NCBI GenBank assembly: GCA_026416815.1
Contig: JAOAEJ010000023.1
Coordinates: 62,001-126,000, forward strand
DNA length: 64,000 nt
Source: Clostridia bacterium
Lineage (GTDB): Bacteria > Bacillota > Clostridia > Acetivibrionales > DSM-2933
Direction: 5' to 3'
The first letter of the stretch is position 1. The number at the start of each line of letters is the position of its first letter. The notes beneath the pieces were generated by a model. That model was given only the letters and a program-made list of their open reading frames with translations, was not told the origin of the DNA and did not search any database. The position numbers were made by a program, and so were the translations under genes. Shown piece by piece: positions 62,279 through 64,000 of the stretch.

Positions 62279-63211
62279 ATGTACTTGGAAGAAAAGAAAA
62301 TGCTAATTCCAAGGAGAAATCTCCTACAGCAGTGGAACGACAAAGAATGGTGGTATACAGGTGTATATGACTCTGATTTAAATATATACCTGGGTTTTAG
62401 CTTTGCCCGGGTAAATGTTACAGACCACTTTAGTATAGTGTTGTTTGACGGCAATAAATCCAACACCGTAAGTTTTGAAAAAAATCTGTTTTTAGACTCC
62501 TACCAGGAGAAGGATAGGTTGTGTTTAAACTACCATTCAAAGAATTTAGATATAGAGTATAATGGGGATGAAAAAAACGGATGGAAGTTTAAATTCAGAT
62601 CTAAAGACTTTAGCGTTAACTTGGACATAAAGCCTACTATCCCATATTTCACAAAGTTTGATAATAACTTTAAATATAAATATAATCTACTGCATTTCTT
62701 TCATAACGATGTAACCGGGATAATTGAAACTAAACAGGGTACATATCATATAAAACAGGGATTAGGATACTATGACCACTGTTTTGGTACCGTGCCCGGA
62801 AGAACCGGCTGGCACTGGATCGCTGTACAAAACAAGGATACTGCACTAGCAACTCTTGTGAATTATGGAGCATATCCTCAGAGATACACACAAATATTCT
62901 CAAAGAATAATAATAAAGGTATAGGACTAAATAAGTGGATACGATTGGAACAAGAGGTATCTTTCGAATATGACCCGCAAAGAAAGTTTGACTCAGACTG
63001 GAAGGTTACCTCGAAAGACATGGAGTTAGTAGTGACTCAGCTCGGACATGCCTGTAAGATGACAAAGATCCCATCGATACTGCCGATTTTTATTAATTTA
63101 GTTCATTATGAGTTTTTTGTTAAAGTTAGCGGGCGCGTATTCGTAGAAGGTGAATGGATAGAAATAAACGACCTTTATGGTACCATGGAAGAGCATTACG
63201 GTAGGTGGTAG
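62279..63211 (+). CDS. AttH/CrtC/DUF2804-like lipocalin-fold protein
   Basis: 310 residues, GGGGGG site before the ATG. Predicted beta-rich, with two lipocalin-like halves. The central GYYDHCFGTVPGRTGWHWIA segment (near residue 165) resembles the YxDHxxG..W.W motif of AttH and carotenoid hydratase CrtC relatives and of DUF2804 proteins. No signal peptide or membrane helix. These proteins bind or modify lipids or terpenoids; the ligand is unknown. The family likeness rests on the short motif and overall fold prediction, so it needs a profile search. Confidence 0.7.
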   Translation: MYLEEKKMLIPRRNLLQQWNDKEWWYTGVYDSDLNIYLGFSFARVNVTDHFSIVLFDGNKSNTVSFEKNLFLDSYQEKDRLCLNYHSKNLDIEYNGDEKNGWKFKFRSKDFSVNLDIKPTIPYFTKFDNNFKYKYNLLHFFHNDVTGIIETKQGTYHIKQGLGYYDHCFGTVPGRTGWHWIAVQNKDTALATLVNYGAYPQRYTQIFSKNNNKGIGLNKWIRLEQEVSFEYDPQRKFDSDWKVTSKDMELVVTQLGHACKMTKIPSILPIFINLVHYEFFVKVSGRVFVEGEWIEINDLYGTMEEHYGRW

Positions 63212-63590
63212 AATGATACCACCGGAGTTGCGCATTGTTTAATATAGATAACAAAGTAGTACTAATGGTGCTGTAAACATGTGAAGAAAGTTTTCGTGTT
63301 TTTACCTTCTCGGGCTTGAACATACTGCGAAAAACTGATAAGGTAAAAGTAAACAAGAGCTTGATTTGAAGGAAGCCCCTGGACTTGTGAGGCCAAGGGC
63401 TTGAATTTACCCTTTCCATAGATCGATATGGGAGCGAAATTTTTTTGGGCGGTAATGCTGCCATCAGATGTGTTATTGACTACTGTACCCCAATTTTTCA
63501 GTTTAAAGATTGGATATAATGCCTTACGTCTCCGAATTGCTTCAGTAGTGCACTGTAATTTAAGCATAGTATACATTAGGAGGAAATAGA
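63212..63590. other. Gap before the ArsR gene
   Basis: Holds a 19-base copy of the element end at 48402-48474 (ATAACAAAGTAGTACTAAT, 63248-63266) close to the previous stop codon. A minus-strand open frame (63262-63576) crosses the rest but has no ribosome binding site or known motif, so I leave it uncalled. Confidence 0.5.
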
Positions 63591-63869
63591 GTGAAAGAGG
63601 ACTTCAAAAAATATGAGGAGAAAGCTGAAAAGTTGAAGGCACTGTCACATCCTCACAGACTTTGCATAGTAAGGGGATTGATTGATAATAGCTGCAACGT
63701 TACAAAAATACAGGAATGTCTCAATTTACCCCAGTCAACGATATCTCAGCACTTAGCAAAACTTAAATCGGCTGGGATTATTGAGGGGCAGAGAAATGGG
63801 TTGGAGATTTGCTATAGCGTAGTAGACGAAGAGATCACTGAAATGATTAAGCAGCTTTTTAAAGAATAA
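63591..63869 (+). CDS. ArsR-family transcription regulator
   Basis: 92 residues from a GTG start with AGGAGGA upstream. A helical winged-helix core: KALSHPHRLCIVRGLIDNS, recognition helix LPQSTISQHLAKLKSAGII, wing GQRNGLEICYSVV. Cys at LCIV, SCNV, ECLN and ICYS might bind metal or thiol; no classic ArsR box (CxC) is present. The next gene is deoC on the same strand, 46 bases later, so the pair may be co-transcribed. Confidence 0.88.
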   Translation: MKEDFKKYEEKAEKLKALSHPHRLCIVRGLIDNSCNVTKIQECLNLPQSTISQHLAKLKSAGIIEGQRNGLEICYSVVDEEITEMIKQLFKE

Positions 63870-63915
63870 TGTCATTCCAGTATTAACCTATAGTTTGTTT
63901 GGAAGGAGAATGTAA

Positions 63916-64000
63916 ATGGACAAGAGTTTTATTGCGTCTATGATTGATCATGCGATATTAAAGCCCGAGGCTACAGATAGTGATTTACAGAAGGAATGCG
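63916..64000 (+). CDS. deoC: Deoxyribose-phosphate aldolase, N-terminal start (partial)
   Basis: 28 codons are in the window, from an ATG with GGAAGGAG upstream. The start SMIDHAILKPEATDSDLQKE is close to the DeoC N-terminus (IDHTLLKPEAT). DeoC splits 2-deoxyribose-5-phosphate into acetaldehyde and glyceraldehyde-3-phosphate. The Lys Schiff-base site lies outside the window. Confidence 0.8.
   Translation, partial: MDKSFIASMIDHAILKPEATDSDLQKEC

Noticed and set aside
63262-63576. 104-codon minus-strand frame before the ArsR gene
   Set aside because: No ribosome binding site, no motif, and it overlaps the approach to the ArsR gene. A transposase remnant could not be shown.
1-64000. tRNA, rRNA, prophage or complete IS elements
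   Set aside because: None was recognised by reading; only transposase-free small elements were seen. A tRNAscan and ISfinder run would be needed to exclude them fully.

Overview
The window looks like chromosome of a low-GC, spore-forming, anaerobic Clostridia bacterium. The evidence is strong GGAGG-type ribosome binding sites, T-box leaders, SleB, HD-GYP and PilZ signalling, an LPxTG/sortase pair, EFR1-type flavodoxin-ferredoxin, and ferredoxin-type thiol redox genes. The carD - PIN/TRAM - ispD ... ispF - proS gene set points the same way. A cellulolytic cluster-III (Ruminiclostridium-like) organism would fit, but I cannot name the species. No rRNA, tRNA, CRISPR array, prophage or intact transposase gene was seen.

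Layout. 1-2.1 kb: end of a CarD-type regulator, a PIN/TRAM membrane protein and ispD. 2.2-16.7 kb: mixed accessory genes. These are DUF4180, a serS remnant behind a truncated T-box, a chemoreceptor, a membrane protein, a secreted metallophosphoesterase, a lipoprotein, a three-gene TPR/single-TM peptide/radical-SAM operon, an ArsR + EFR1 pair, fabF, an AraC regulator and a 48-residue Cys-rich protein missed by length-limited gene calling. 16.7-19.3 kb: ispF (inverted relative to ispD) and proS with a complete T-box leader. 19.6-31.9 kb: a secreted CAP protein, an RluA-type pseudouridine synthase, a nucleotidyltransferase-phosphomannomutase fusion, a 7TM-HD-GYP protein, topB, a PilZ protein and an MFS transporter.

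32-42.7 kb is rich in small palindromic repeats (MITE-like), some nested inside others. It also holds rarD, DUF4397, GtrA, two tandem plant-type alpha-amylases, RidA and a flavoprotein oxidoreductase. 43-46.3 kb is a surface locus: a Fur-box-like site, a Pro/Thr-repeat LPxTG protein, its sortase, and a secreted transglutaminase-like protein behind a GEMM (cyclic dinucleotide) riboswitch. 46.4-54.8 kb: a methyltransferase, uvsE followed by three tiny ORFs, a Crp/Fnr regulator, a PfkB kinase, tex, a membrane protein and sleB. 55-57.4 kb: five minus-strand genes for small unrecognised proteins, three with paired hydrophobic blocks. 57.7-62 kb is a thiol-redox island: ccdA, a TlpA-like protein, a thioredoxin-thioredoxin reductase fusion, a second flavin reductase lacking its NADPH motif, and a glutaredoxin. 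The window ends with a lipocalin-like protein, an ArsR regulator and the start of deoC.

Best candidates for something undescribed: the GC-rich multi-hairpin repeat (two copies), the TPR/73-aa peptide/radical-SAM operon, the paired-hydrophobic-block small-protein cluster beside sleB, and the set of nested MITEs, one of which supplies the end of a coding sequence.
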